DNA of 64,000 nucleotides from Arthrobacter_D sp015752045 (GTDB lineage: Bacteria > Actinomycetota > Actinomycetes > Actinomycetales > Micrococcaceae): contig NZ_JADOUS010000001.1 in assembly GCF_015752045.1 (NCBI RefSeq), forward strand, positions 310,001-374,000, in the 5' to 3' direction. A model generated the notes under the pieces. The model saw only the letters and a program-made list of their open reading frames with translations, made no database searches and was not told the origin of the DNA. Shown in pieces: positions 19,004 to 26,843 of this stretch. The stretch's first letter is position 1, and every line of letters starts with the position of its first letter. Both the position numbers and the translations under genes were made by a program.

Positions 19004-19471
19004 GTGTTCCGCATCCTCTTCCACACGCCAGAGATCCCCGGCAACACCGGCGCCGCCATCCGACTCGCGGCCGTGGCCGGTGCCGAACTGCACCTCGTCG
19101 AACCGCTGGGTTTCAGCCTGGAGGACTCGAAGCTGAAACGGGCGGGGCTCGACTACCACGACCTCACGGTGCTGCACGTGCACCGGAACCTCGAGGACGC
19201 CTGGGCCGCGCTGCAGCCCGGCCGGGTGTTCGCCTTCACCTCCGAGGGCGAGGTGTCCTACACGGACATCGCGTACGAGCCCGGAGACGTGCTGCTGTTC
19301 GGCCGCGAATCCGACGGGCTGCCGTCCGCGGTGAAGCAGGACCGTAACATCACCTCCCGGGTGCGCGTCCCCATGCTGCCGTCACGCCGATCGCTCAACC
19401 TCGCCAACACCGCATCCATCGTCCTCTACGAAGCCTGGCGTCAGCAGGGCTTCGCAGGGGCCCAGCGATGA
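19004..19471 (+). CDS. trmL: tRNA (cytidine(34)-2'-O)-methyltransferase TrmL
   Basis: 155-residue SPOUT (knotted) methyltransferase. The opening RILFHTPEIPGNTGAAIRLA, the block LEDSKLKRAGLDYHD and the C-terminal knot with RSLNLANTASIVLYEAW are diagnostic of TrmL, which methylates the ribose of the wobble base in Leu tRNAs. The length is normal for the family. A GTG start is required because no earlier start fits between the upstream stop and this codon. No Shine-Dalgarno is visible, in keeping with the -10-like box just ahead. Confidence 0.92.
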   Translation: MFRILFHTPEIPGNTGAAIRLAAVAGAELHLVEPLGFSLEDSKLKRAGLDYHDLTVLHVHRNLEDAWAALQPGRVFAFTSEGEVSYTDIAYEPGDVLLFGRESDGLPSAVKQDRNITSRVRVPMLPSRRSLNLANTASIVLYEAWRQQGFAGAQR

Positions 19472-19490
19472 CCCACGCCTAGGAGCCCCC

Positions 19491-20348
19491 ATGTCCGCTC
19501 GCCATGCCGCAACACTGCCCGACGGCGGGGCCGAGGACCACGACCGCCTGGCTCCCGCCATCTGGAACCCGGTGAGCAACGCCGTGGTCGCCGCCGCCGA
19601 CATCCTCGTCGGCGAGCACGTCCTCGATGTGTTCGCGGCAACAGGCACGGGGACCATCCCGGCCGCGCAGCTCACCGGGCCGGACGGACGCGTCGACGCC
19701 GTCGACCGCTCCCCGGCGATGCTGGACCTCGCGACGGCGAAGGCGGAGGCGCTCGCCCTGGACGGCGTCTTCTTCCATCGGGTGGAACCGGCGGAGTGGA
19801 CGCCCGAGGGCCCGTACGATGCCGTCGTGAGCTGCTACGGCGTCCTCCTCCTCGATGACATGGATGCGGACATGGACCGGATCGTCCGCCTGCTGCGGCC
19901 GGGTGGGAGGGTCGCCCTGAGCACGTGGGACGACGGCACCCTGGAGCCGTTCGGGGAGATCCTCCTCGAGGTCCTGCGCGAGGTCCTCGGCGCCGACACG
20001 GACCAGGAGGGCATCGGCGCCGCCGGCCCGTCCGCGGCGTCGGGCCCGCCGTCGGGCCTGGCCTTCGTCGAGAACTGCAGGAGACTGGCCTCGGCAGAGC
20101 GCCTGACGGACTGGCTGCACGCACGGGGGCTGACGCACGTGCGGGTGGAACAGTTCGGACTGACGGTCCCGCTCGACGCCGACAGCGCCTGGTCGCTGGT
20201 ACTCGGCAGCGGGTACCGCGCCCTGCTGCCGGACGACGCCGGGGCCCTGCAGCGCGTGCGGACGGCCTTCGTGGAGCGCCTCGGCGGCGCGTTCGTCCTC
20301 AACGCCGACTCCCTGATCGCCGTCGCGACGTACCAGCCCGTGGAGTAG
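19491..20348 (+). CDS. Class I SAM-dependent methyltransferase
   Basis: 285 residues. The SAM-binding core is at about 38-135: VLDVFAATGTGTIPAAQL (motif I), an acidic VDAVDRSPAMLDLA (motif II), YDAVVSCYGVLLL and LLRPGGRVALSTWDDG. This is the UbiE/COQ5-like layout; the substrate cannot be inferred. The C-terminal half resembles the cap of small-molecule methyltransferases. The ATG at 19491 has AGGAG about 6 bases ahead, 20 bases after trmL, so the two may be co-transcribed. Confidence 0.82.
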   Translation: MSARHAATLPDGGAEDHDRLAPAIWNPVSNAVVAAADILVGEHVLDVFAATGTGTIPAAQLTGPDGRVDAVDRSPAMLDLATAKAEALALDGVFFHRVEPAEWTPEGPYDAVVSCYGVLLLDDMDADMDRIVRLLRPGGRVALSTWDDGTLEPFGEILLEVLREVLGADTDQEGIGAAGPSAASGPPSGLAFVENCRRLASAERLTDWLHARGLTHVRVEQFGLTVPLDADSAWSLVLGSGYRALLPDDAGALQRVRTAFVERLGGAFVLNADSLIAVATYQPVE

Positions 20349-20362
20349 GCGCGCCGCCCGGG

Positions 20363-20390
20363 CCATCCGTCGGCCGGGTAGCTTCGAATA
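20363..20390 (+). promoter_or_regulatory. Candidate SigK-type promoter of sigK-rskA
   Basis: CCATCC (20363-20368), 15 bases, then TCGAATA (20384-20390). The two elements resemble the SigK consensus known from M. tuberculosis (CCATCC about 16-17 bases from CCGAAT). It lies 15 bases after the methyltransferase stop and about 140 bases before the sigK ATG, as expected for autoregulation. Confidence 0.55.
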
Positions 20391-20528
20391 CCCCATGTCA
20401 GCGGATTGGTCAAAACCGGCAGGGAGCGTGGGATGGTGCTTGTTCTCGACGGGCCGAGGCGATCCACGCGCCGCACCGGCGGCGATGCCGTTCGGTCTCG
20501 GGCGGGCAGCGCTTTATGCTGGAGCCCT

Positions 20529-21146
20529 ATGGAAACGCCACGAGTAAGCCGGGTCAGCCCAGTCGCTCCCGCATCAGACGAGTTCACCGCTGATCCCGTC
20601 GCCGGTCCTACGCTGACCGAGCTGCTGTCGAGAATCGCACGACAGGATCGCACCGCGTTCGCCCTGTTCTACGAGCAGACGTCGAAACGCGTCTACGGGC
20701 TCGCCCGGCGCGTGCTCATCGATCCGGAACTCAGCGAGGACGCCACGCAGGAGGTGTACCTCCAGGTGTGGAACACCGCGGACCGCTTCAACCCGGCCCT
20801 CGGCAGCCCGATGGCCTGGCTCATGACCCTGGCCCACCGCCGCGCCGTGGACAAGGTGCGCTCCGAACAGAGCGCCACCGACCGTGAGGCGCGGTACGGG
20901 GCCGCCACCCAGACGGTGGATCACGACGACGTCGTCGACACGGTGACCCAGCGCCTCGAGGCGGAGAGCGTGGTGCGCTGCCTGGACACGCTGACGCAGA
21001 CGCAGCAGGAATCGGTGAAGCTCGCCTACTACGGCGGTCTCACCTACCGCGAAGTGGCCGAGAAGCTCGGCGTCGCGGTGCCGACGATCAAATCGAGGAT
21101 CCGCGACGGATTACTCCGACTGAAGACATGCCTGGGGGTGAATTGA
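20529..21146 (+). CDS. sigK: ECF sigma factor SigK
   Basis: 205 residues. Region 2 includes ALFYEQTSKRVYGLARRVL and the -10 recognition helix EVYLQVWNTADRF...AWLMTLAHRRAVD; region 4 has LAYYGGLTYREVAEKLGVAVPTIKSRIRDGLLRL. The layout matches SigK, and the next gene is a RskA-type anti-sigma factor one base downstream. The ATG at 20529 with GGAGCCCT ahead is chosen. The frame stays open a further 41 codons upstream, but that part lies in the leader downstream of the candidate promoter. In mycobacteria SigK controls secreted antigens and a redox-linked membrane operon. Confidence 0.92.
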   Translation: METPRVSRVSPVAPASDEFTADPVAGPTLTELLSRIARQDRTAFALFYEQTSKRVYGLARRVLIDPELSEDATQEVYLQVWNTADRFNPALGSPMAWLMTLAHRRAVDKVRSEQSATDREARYGAATQTVDHDDVVDTVTQRLEAESVVRCLDTLTQTQQESVKLAYYGGLTYREVAEKLGVAVPTIKSRIRDGLLRLKTCLGVN

Positions 21147-21147
21147 G

Positions 21148-22008
21148 ATGCAGGACAAGGATATGAACCGACAGTTCGCCGATGACCTCGGCACGGACCT
21201 CGCGAGGGGCCACGTCCTCGAGTGGGCAGAGCTCTACGCGCTCGATGCCATCAGCGCGGACGAACGCCGAACCATCGATGCGTTCCTGGCGGACACCGAC
21301 CCGGCCGTCGGTGCGACGTTCATGGAGCGTGTCCGCACATGCCGTGAGACGGTGACGGTCGCCTACGCGGCCGAGCAGGTGGACCCGCCGGCTAATCTCT
21401 TCGAACGCATCGTCGCCCGGCTCCCCGGGACCGCGGACGACGCGGACCCGATGCCGGGCCAGGACGGCATGCCGGCCCTGGCGTCCGCGACCGCCCACCC
21501 GGCCGCACACGACGCCGGGCAGGACGAGCTGGCGCAACGCCGCACGGCCAGGGCCTCGATGTCCTCGCGCGCCGCACGCTGGGTGGTTGCGGCCGCCGCA
21601 GCCGCCGTGTTCGCCGTCGGTGGGGTGACCATCGCCCAGAACCTGCAGCAGATCACGCTCCAGGAGCAGGTGCTCCAGGCCTCGGACGTACGGACGGCCC
21701 AGCTCTCCCTCGCGGCGGGCGGAACCGCGGACCTCGCGGTCTCCGGGGAGGAGAACGCGGCTGTCGTCACGCTCAGCGGAATACCGGCGCCGACTCCCGG
21801 GCACGTCTACCAGATGTGGCGCATCCCGGCGGACGGGACGGATCCGGTGTCCGTCGGCACGATGTCCGGCGAGGACGTCGCCGGGACGAAGGTCACGGAA
21901 CTCGAGGACATCAGCGGGTTCAGCGCGATCGCGATCACCGTCGAGCCCGACGGCGGGTCCGCGACGCCCACCCTGCCGATCGTCGCTCAGATCCCGTTGG
22001 GGGCCTGA
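21148..22008 (+). CDS. rskA: Anti-sigma-K factor RskA
   Basis: 286 residues. The N-terminal cytoplasmic anti-sigma domain (about 20-100) contains ELYALDAISADERRTIDAFL, the sigma-binding region. A single membrane helix (about 148-168) follows an Ala/Asp/His-rich linker. The extracytoplasmic RskA domain ends in PAPTPGHVYQMWRIPADG and a beta-rich tail. In mycobacteria regulated proteolysis of RskA frees SigK. The start is one base after the sigK stop; a second ATG five codons in is also possible. A strong terminator follows after 20 bases, so the pair is a self-contained unit. Confidence 0.92.
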   Translation: MQDKDMNRQFADDLGTDLARGHVLEWAELYALDAISADERRTIDAFLADTDPAVGATFMERVRTCRETVTVAYAAEQVDPPANLFERIVARLPGTADDADPMPGQDGMPALASATAHPAAHDAGQDELAQRRTARASMSSRAARWVVAAAAAAVFAVGGVTIAQNLQQITLQEQVLQASDVRTAQLSLAAGGTADLAVSGEENAAVVTLSGIPAPTPGHVYQMWRIPADGTDPVSVGTMSGEDVAGTKVTELEDISGFSAIAITVEPDGGSATPTLPIVAQIPLGA

Positions 22009-22028
22009 GCAGCAGCACGGACCCGATC

Positions 22029-22062
22029 AGACCCCGGCGATGGATTCGCCGGGGTCTGTTTT
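22029..22062 (+). terminator. Rho-independent terminator of sigK-rskA
   Basis: A perfect 12-base-pair stem (22029-22040 with 22046-22057), loop TGGAT, followed by GTTTTC. It is well placed 20 bases after rskA. Confidence 0.88.
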
Positions 22063-22140
22063 CGTCGGTGTGGCAAGCACGGAGCAGGCGCACACCACGG
22101 TGGCGCCCCTCGCCCGCCTCCGACGCCCGCGACCGTCGGG

Positions 22141-22890
22141 CTAGAAGCCCGCGATCGTCTCGTCGGTGTTGATGCCCACCACGTGGAAGGACTCGGCGCT
22201 GCGACCCTCCGGCAGGCCCCCGCGACGCGCGTTGTCCCGCAGGATGTCCCGGACCCGGGACCGCATCCGCTCGATATCGGGATGCTGGCTGCGGTGCGCG
22301 CTGATCGCCCCGATCTTGGTGTCCTCCGACCCCGTGACGTCGACGAAGCGGTTCTCGAGGTGCGCCGGCCCGCCGTAGAACCACAGCCAGGGCACGCGGA
22401 AGCTCCTCAGCCCCGCCGCCTCGAGTTCGGGGTACGCGAAGGGGTTCTCGACTGCCGGGTAGATGGCGCGCGTGACCGCCTCCCCACAGGCGAGGTGGTC
22501 GGGGTGGCTCTTCTGGATCCGGTCCCAGCTGCGCTCAGGGTGCATGGAGAGGACGATGTCCGGGCGGACCTCCCGCATCCGCCGGACGATCTCCCGGATG
22601 ACGCCGTCCGTCGGCTGGAGGTAGCCGTCGGGCTCGCCCACGAAGGTCACGTCGGTGACGCCCACGAGCCCGGCCGCCGCGATCTGTTCCTCCCGGCGGA
22701 GCGCGGCGAGTCCGGGCCGGTCCTCGTCGGAGAACCCTCCGGCGTCGCCGTCGGTCAGGATGCAGTAGCTGACCTCCGTGCCGGCGGCGGTCCACCCGGC
22801 GATCGTGGCGGACGCGCCGAAGTCGATGTCGTCCGGGTGGGCGGCGAAGACGAGCACCCGCCCGGGAGCGGTGTCCGGTCCGGTCGGCAC
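22141..22890 (-). CDS. PIG-L/LmbE family deacetylase
   Basis: 249 residues. The zinc-binding motif AHPDDIDFGASATI lies at about 16-29, and the third ligand is in HPDHLACGEAVTRAIYPAV. The family removes N-acetyl groups from sugars, as in mycothiol synthesis (MshB, Mca), but the residues needed to choose a substrate cannot be judged here. The GTG start is one base after the etfA stop, so it is probably translated from the etfBA message. The C-terminal third (ISAHRSQHPDIERM) is characteristic of one actinobacterial subfamily. Confidence 0.86.
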   Translation of the reverse strand: MPTGPDTAPGRVLVFAAHPDDIDFGASATIAGWTAAGTEVSYCILTDGDAGGFSDEDRPGLAALRREEQIAAAGLVGVTDVTFVGEPDGYLQPTDGVIREIVRRMREVRPDIVLSMHPERSWDRIQKSHPDHLACGEAVTRAIYPAVENPFAYPELEAAGLRSFRVPWLWFYGGPAHLENRFVDVTGSEDTKIGAISAHRSQHPDIERMRSRVRDILRDNARRGGLPEGRSAESFHVVGINTDETIAGF

Positions 22891-22891
22891 C

Positions 22892-23839
22892 CTACAGCCC
22901 GCGCTTCCGGATCTCCTCGGTGGCCTGCGGCAGCACCGTGGTCAGGTCGCCGACGATCCCGAAGTCGGCGATCTCGAAGATGGGCGAGTCGGCGTCCTTG
23001 TTGATGGCGACGATCACCTTCGAGGTCTGCATACCGGCTTTCTGCTGGATGGCTCCGGAGATGCCGGCGGAGATGTAGAGCTGCGGGGAGACGGTCTTGC
23101 CGGTCTGGCCGATCTGCGCGGAGTGCTCGATCCACCCGGCGTCGGTGGCGGCCCGCGACGCGCCGACGGCTCCGCCCAGCGCGTCCGCCAGCTCCTCCAG
23201 CGGACCGAAGTCGCCGTCGACACCGCGACCGCCCGCGACGATCACCCGGGCCTCCGTGAGTTCGGGCCGGCCGCTCACCGGCTTCTCCACCCGCCCCGTG
23301 ATGCGCGCGGCGGCGCGCGGAAGCTCGACGGCGACCCGGACCTCCTCAGGGGCGGACGGGAGACCGGCCTCCACGGCCTCGAAGCTGTTCGGCTTGACGG
23401 TGAGGATCGTGACGCCGGTGGTCACCCGGCACCGGACGGTGTAGGAGCCGGCGAAATCCGACTTCGTCGCCGTCAGGTCGGGGTCCAGCGACACGACGTC
23501 CGTGATGACCCCGGCTTCGAGCTTGATCCCCAGCCGGGCGGCGATCTCCTTCGACTCGTAGGAGTTGCCGAGCAGCACGATCCCGGCGCCCGACGCCCGC
23601 ACGGCCTCGGCGAGGAACGCGGCCTTCCCGGCCACCAGCACCTCCGAGACGGATGCGCTGTCGGGCCGGTAGTACCGTTGCACGCCATAGGATCCGACGC
23701 CGTCGAGATAGGCCTGCCCGGCCTCGTCGGCGAGGGCGACGGCGACATCGCCGAGCGTGGCGGCGAGTGAGAGGAGTTCACGCTCGCTCTTGGCGAGACT
23801 CGCTGCGGGGTGGTCGAGGAATACGAGGACCGAGGTCAT
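22892..23839 (-). CDS. etfA: Electron transfer flavoprotein alpha subunit
   Basis: 315 residues. N-terminal half: the ETF alpha/beta nucleotide-binding-like fold. C-terminal half: FAD domain with AGGRGVDGDFGPLEELADALGGAVGASR (shown in part), GQTGKTVSPQLYI and AGISGAIQQKAGM, the alpha-subunit signature. With ETF beta it shuttles electrons from acyl-CoA and other dehydrogenases to the quinone pool. The ATG at 23839 has AGGAGGG about nine bases upstream. It is 44 bases after etfB and one base before the deacetylase gene. Confidence 0.95.
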   Translation of the reverse strand: MTSVLVFLDHPAASLAKSERELLSLAATLGDVAVALADEAGQAYLDGVGSYGVQRYYRPDSASVSEVLVAGKAAFLAEAVRASGAGIVLLGNSYESKEIAARLGIKLEAGVITDVVSLDPDLTATKSDFAGSYTVRCRVTTGVTILTVKPNSFEAVEAGLPSAPEEVRVAVELPRAAARITGRVEKPVSGRPELTEARVIVAGGRGVDGDFGPLEELADALGGAVGASRAATDAGWIEHSAQIGQTGKTVSPQLYISAGISGAIQQKAGMQTSKVIVAINKDADSPIFEIADFGIVGDLTTVLPQATEEIRKRGL

Positions 23840-23883
23840 GAGGGAACCCTCCTGGAAGGAACGGACGAGCGGGCGGGCACCGG

Positions 23884-24711
23884 CTAGAGGAGCTTCTGTC
23901 CGGCGAGGAAGTCGACGAGCCTGATGCCGGCGTCGCCTTCGTCGGTGATGACGATGCCCTGGCTGCGGGGCGGCCTCGGAGCGGCAGCCTCGACCCTCGT
24001 CCATGATCCGGCGACCCCGACCTCGTCCGACTGCAGGCCGACGTCGTCCAGGGACAGCACCTGGATCTGCTTCTTCTTCGCGGCCATGATGCCCTTGAAG
24101 TTCGGGTAGCGGGGATCGTTGATCTGGTCGGTCACCGATACGAGGGCAGGCAGCGAGGCCTCGATGGTCTCCGCGTACGTATCGTTGTCGCGTCGAGCGG
24201 TCAGCGTCCAGCCGCCGTCCGCGGGCGCCAGGTCGAGCGACGCCGCGAAGGTCACCTGGGGCAGGCCGAGCCGTTCGGCCAGCTGCGCCGGCACGAGCGA
24301 GGTCTCGCCGTCCGTGGACGCCATGCCGGTCAGGACCAGGTCGAAGGGCCCGACGCGCTGCACGAGGGCGGCGAGGGCCCGGGACGTGGCGGCGGCGTCG
24401 GAGCCGGTGAGGGCGTCATCGGTCAGGTGGACGCCGTCGTCGGCCCCGATCTGGAGCGATTTCTTCACCGCGCTCACCGCGGCCGCGGGGCCCATCGTGA
24501 TCGCCGTAACGCGGTGCCCGGCTGCGGCTCCCCCGTGGGCCTCGACGAGCTGGAGCGCCGCTTCGAGCGCGTACTCGTCGAGCTCGGAGAGGATGCTTTC
24601 CGAGCGGACGGTCCGCAGGTCGTCGCCGCTGATGTGGCGATCGAACTGGGCGTCCGGAACATGCTTCACCAGGACCGCGATGCGCAGTCCGCTTGCTGTG
24701 GCCTCGTCCAT
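23884..24711 (-). CDS. etfB: Electron transfer flavoprotein beta subunit
   Basis: 275 residues, a typical length for ETF beta. It begins with IAVLVKHVPD; the AMP-binding region includes LTGMASTDGETSLVPAQLAE and the signature around INDPRYPNFKGIMAAKKKQI. It is the first gene of etfB-etfA-deacetylase. A TATGGT hexamer about 50 bases upstream on the minus strand may be its -10 box, but no convincing -35 was found. Confidence 0.95.
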   Translation of the reverse strand: MDEATASGLRIAVLVKHVPDAQFDRHISGDDLRTVRSESILSELDEYALEAALQLVEAHGGAAAGHRVTAITMGPAAAVSAVKKSLQIGADDGVHLTDDALTGSDAAATSRALAALVQRVGPFDLVLTGMASTDGETSLVPAQLAERLGLPQVTFAASLDLAPADGGWTLTARRDNDTYAETIEASLPALVSVTDQINDPRYPNFKGIMAAKKKQIQVLSLDDVGLQSDEVGVAGSWTRVEAAAPRPPRSQGIVITDEGDAGIRLVDFLAGQKLL

Positions 24712-24838
24712 TGATGACCTTCCTCGTCCGGGGATCTTCCCATCGACTAGCTAACCATAGTGGGGTGACACCGACCGCTGGGCTGCGGGCTGCGCCGGCC
24801 GCGAGCGCGTGCGCTCCCGCCTGTGCCCGGTCAACGAA

Positions 24839-24872
24839 CAGGAGGCGGTCCCCGATCCGGGTCCGCCTCCTG
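24839..24872 (-). terminator. Terminator hairpin after the HtrA-like gene
   Basis: A 10-base-pair perfect stem (CAGGAGGCGG with CCGCCTCCTG) and an inner CCC/GGG helix. On the minus strand it follows the protease stop by about 35 bases and is followed by TTCGTT. It also blocks read-through toward etfB. Confidence 0.65.
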
Positions 24873-24906
24873 CTGTGTCATCGACCACCGACGTGGTCGG
24901 CGCCCG

Positions 24907-26478
24907 CTACGGCGTCGGGGCCTGGGCCAGCGTCACCTCGACCGTTCGCGATTCGCCGCCCCGCACCACCTCGACGGGCACCTGCTGTCCGACCGTCTGG
25001 ATTCGGACGGCCGCGGTGAGGGACTGGGGGTCGCTGATGGCGTAGTTGCCCACCTTGGTGATCACGTCGCCGACCTGCAGTTCGGCGCCCTCCGCGGGCG
25101 ATCCCGGCTCGACCGATTCGATGAGTGCCCCGGACGAGAAGGTGGAGGTGCTCTGGGACCCGTCGCTCCCGGCCGCCGTGACGCTGACCCCGAGGAAGCC
25201 GTGCGTCGCCTCGCCGTCGGAGATGATCTCCTGGGCGATGCGGTCGGCGTAGTTGATCGGGATGGAGAAGCCCACACCGATGTTGCCCGTGGACTCCCCG
25301 GAGCCGCCCGAGGCAATCGCGACGTTGACGCCGATGATCCGGCCGTCCGCATCGACGAGCGCGCCTCCGGAATTGCCCTGGTTGATGGCGGCGTCCGTCT
25401 GGATCACGTTGAGGTAGATGGACCCCTGCGGCTGCGGCTGCTGTCCGCCCGAGCCGCCCGGGGGCAGGAAGTTGAAGCCTTCACCGTTCTCGGACTGCGA
25501 GCTGTCCGGCTGCTCCTCCGGCACGGCGGAGGACGCCACGCTGATGGTCCGGTTCAGCGTCGAGACGATGCCGTCCGTCACCGTGCCGCTGAGGCCGAGC
25601 GGCGCACCGATGGCGATCGCGGTGTCTCCGACGTTCAGTTCGTCGGAGTTGCCGAGCGTCGCGGGGGTGAGGTCCGGCGCGTCGATCTTGACGACCGCCA
25701 GATCGCTCAGCGGGTCCGTCCCGACGACCGTCGCGGGGAAGACCCGTCCGTCGTCGAGCTTGGCCTCCACGGTCGGGTCCGAGACCTGGCCGCCGAGGGT
25801 CACGACGTGCGTGTTGGTGAGGATGTGCCCGGCGGTGTCCAGGATGATGCCGGAACCCGAACCGCCGGAGGTCCCGCCACTGACCGCGAGCGTGACGACG
25901 CTGGGCGAGGCCTTGACAGCCGCTCCGGTGATGGCGTTGACGTCGTCGGTGTTGTTCACCACGATCGACTCGGGCGCCGCCTGGGAGATCCCCGCCGTGG
26001 GGCTGTCGTCGAGGACGCCGAGCCCTGCCGCCGCGGCGCCTCCACCGATCAGACCGGCAGCGAGCACGCCCGCCGCGAAGGTGGCCACGCCCACGCGCCG
26101 GCGCTCCCTGGTCCCCGTGCGACCGCCCGCGGTCGACCCGGGGTGGCCGTAACCCGGGTTCTGCTCGCCGTAGAACGGCTGGTGTCCCGCGTAAGCGGGG
26201 TGGGAGACGGGGTACGGCTGCGGTTCGTTCCCCGCCGGCCCGGCGACAGGGTGCTGCGCCGTGGGCGGTCCCGCGACCGGCTGTGTCTCCGTCGCAGGGT
26301 GGGGCGCGCCCCGGCCCTCCCCGGGTCCGTGGACACCGTCCGAGGCGCCCTGGCCCCCGGACGCGCCGTCGGTGTCGCGCCGGTCTCCCGGCTGATCGTT
26401 CCAGCCCTGACCCCAGGACGGCGGGTTCTGCGGCTGCGGAGGCAGGGGTCGGTCGGAGTTGCCCGGCTGCTCGTTCAT
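24907..26478 (-). CDS. S1C family serine protease (HtrA/DegP-like)
   Basis: 523 residues. A Pro/Gln/Gly-rich cytoplasmic tail of about 160 residues precedes a membrane helix (about 165-195, GVATFAAGVLAAGLIGGGAA). The trypsin-like domain has the full triad: His224 (LTNTHVV), Asp259 (PLSDLAVVKID) and Ser370 (GNSGGAL). A PDZ domain (about 425-515) ends with VEVTLAQAPTP. It is probably anchored in the membrane and degrades misfolded exported proteins, like mycobacterial PepD/HtrA. An insertion rich in Gly and Gln (about 320-350) separates the Asp and Ser blocks. The ATG at 26478 has AGGA upstream. It diverges from the TPM/PspA genes. Confidence 0.93.
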   Translation of the reverse strand: MNEQPGNSDRPLPPQPQNPPSWGQGWNDQPGDRRDTDGASGGQGASDGVHGPGEGRGAPHPATETQPVAGPPTAQHPVAGPAGNEPQPYPVSHPAYAGHQPFYGEQNPGYGHPGSTAGGRTGTRERRRVGVATFAAGVLAAGLIGGGAAAAGLGVLDDSPTAGISQAAPESIVVNNTDDVNAITGAAVKASPSVVTLAVSGGTSGGSGSGIILDTAGHILTNTHVVTLGGQVSDPTVEAKLDDGRVFPATVVGTDPLSDLAVVKIDAPDLTPATLGNSDELNVGDTAIAIGAPLGLSGTVTDGIVSTLNRTISVASSAVPEEQPDSSQSENGEGFNFLPPGGSGGQQPQPQGSIYLNVIQTDAAINQGNSGGALVDADGRIIGVNVAIASGGSGESTGNIGVGFSIPINYADRIAQEIISDGEATHGFLGVSVTAAGSDGSQSTSTFSSGALIESVEPGSPAEGAELQVGDVITKVGNYAISDPQSLTAAVRIQTVGQQVPVEVVRGGESRTVEVTLAQAPTP

Positions 26479-26732
26479 GGGGGTCCTTTCGTTGCTGTTG
26501 ACCACATCATGGCAACCTTCCCTGAGCCTTCCGCATGCGTTCGCTGTACGGGGTCTGAGAAGCCGCTGGAGATGTGCCGGTGCGGCAGTCCGCCCTCGGG
26601 TGCGTATCCCAGTATCCACCGCCGCCCGCCGGCATCCACCGTCATCCGCCACCGGGCGATGGGGGCGCGGGATGCGGCGTGACGGTCGCCCGGAGAGGCC
26701 GTGCCTTTCGCTAGGGGCATAGGTGTCGGTGG
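26479..26732. other. Divergent intergenic region, protease / TPM gene
   Basis: Together with the TPM leader this makes 365 bases between two divergent starts. Apart from the TPM promoter listed next I see no RNA gene, repeat or convincing ORF. The promoter of the protease must be here, and a shared stress operator is possible but not recognisable by eye. Confidence 0.4.
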
Positions 26733-26761
26733 TGGACGCTCCCCCACCCCAACCATAGAAT
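26733..26761 (+). promoter_or_regulatory. Sigma-A-like promoter of the TPM-pspA operon
   Basis: TGGACG (26733-26738), a 17-base spacer, then TAGAAT (26756-26761): four of six and five of six matches to consensus with ideal spacing. Transcription would start near 26768, leaving a leader of about 76 bases. Confidence 0.58.
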
Positions 26762-26843
26762 CGGGATGACAGGGAGCCTCCGGCATCCGCCGGCCTCGGT
26801 CCTGGGACCGGACAGGTCCGGAGGACGTGCTGAAGGGTCGAAA

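Noticed and set aside
20406..20528. SigK start at 20406 giving 246 residues
   Set aside because: The added 41 residues are Arg/Gly-rich and would need translation from the leader just after the candidate promoter; the ATG at 20529 has a better ribosome-binding site. Kept only as a possibility.
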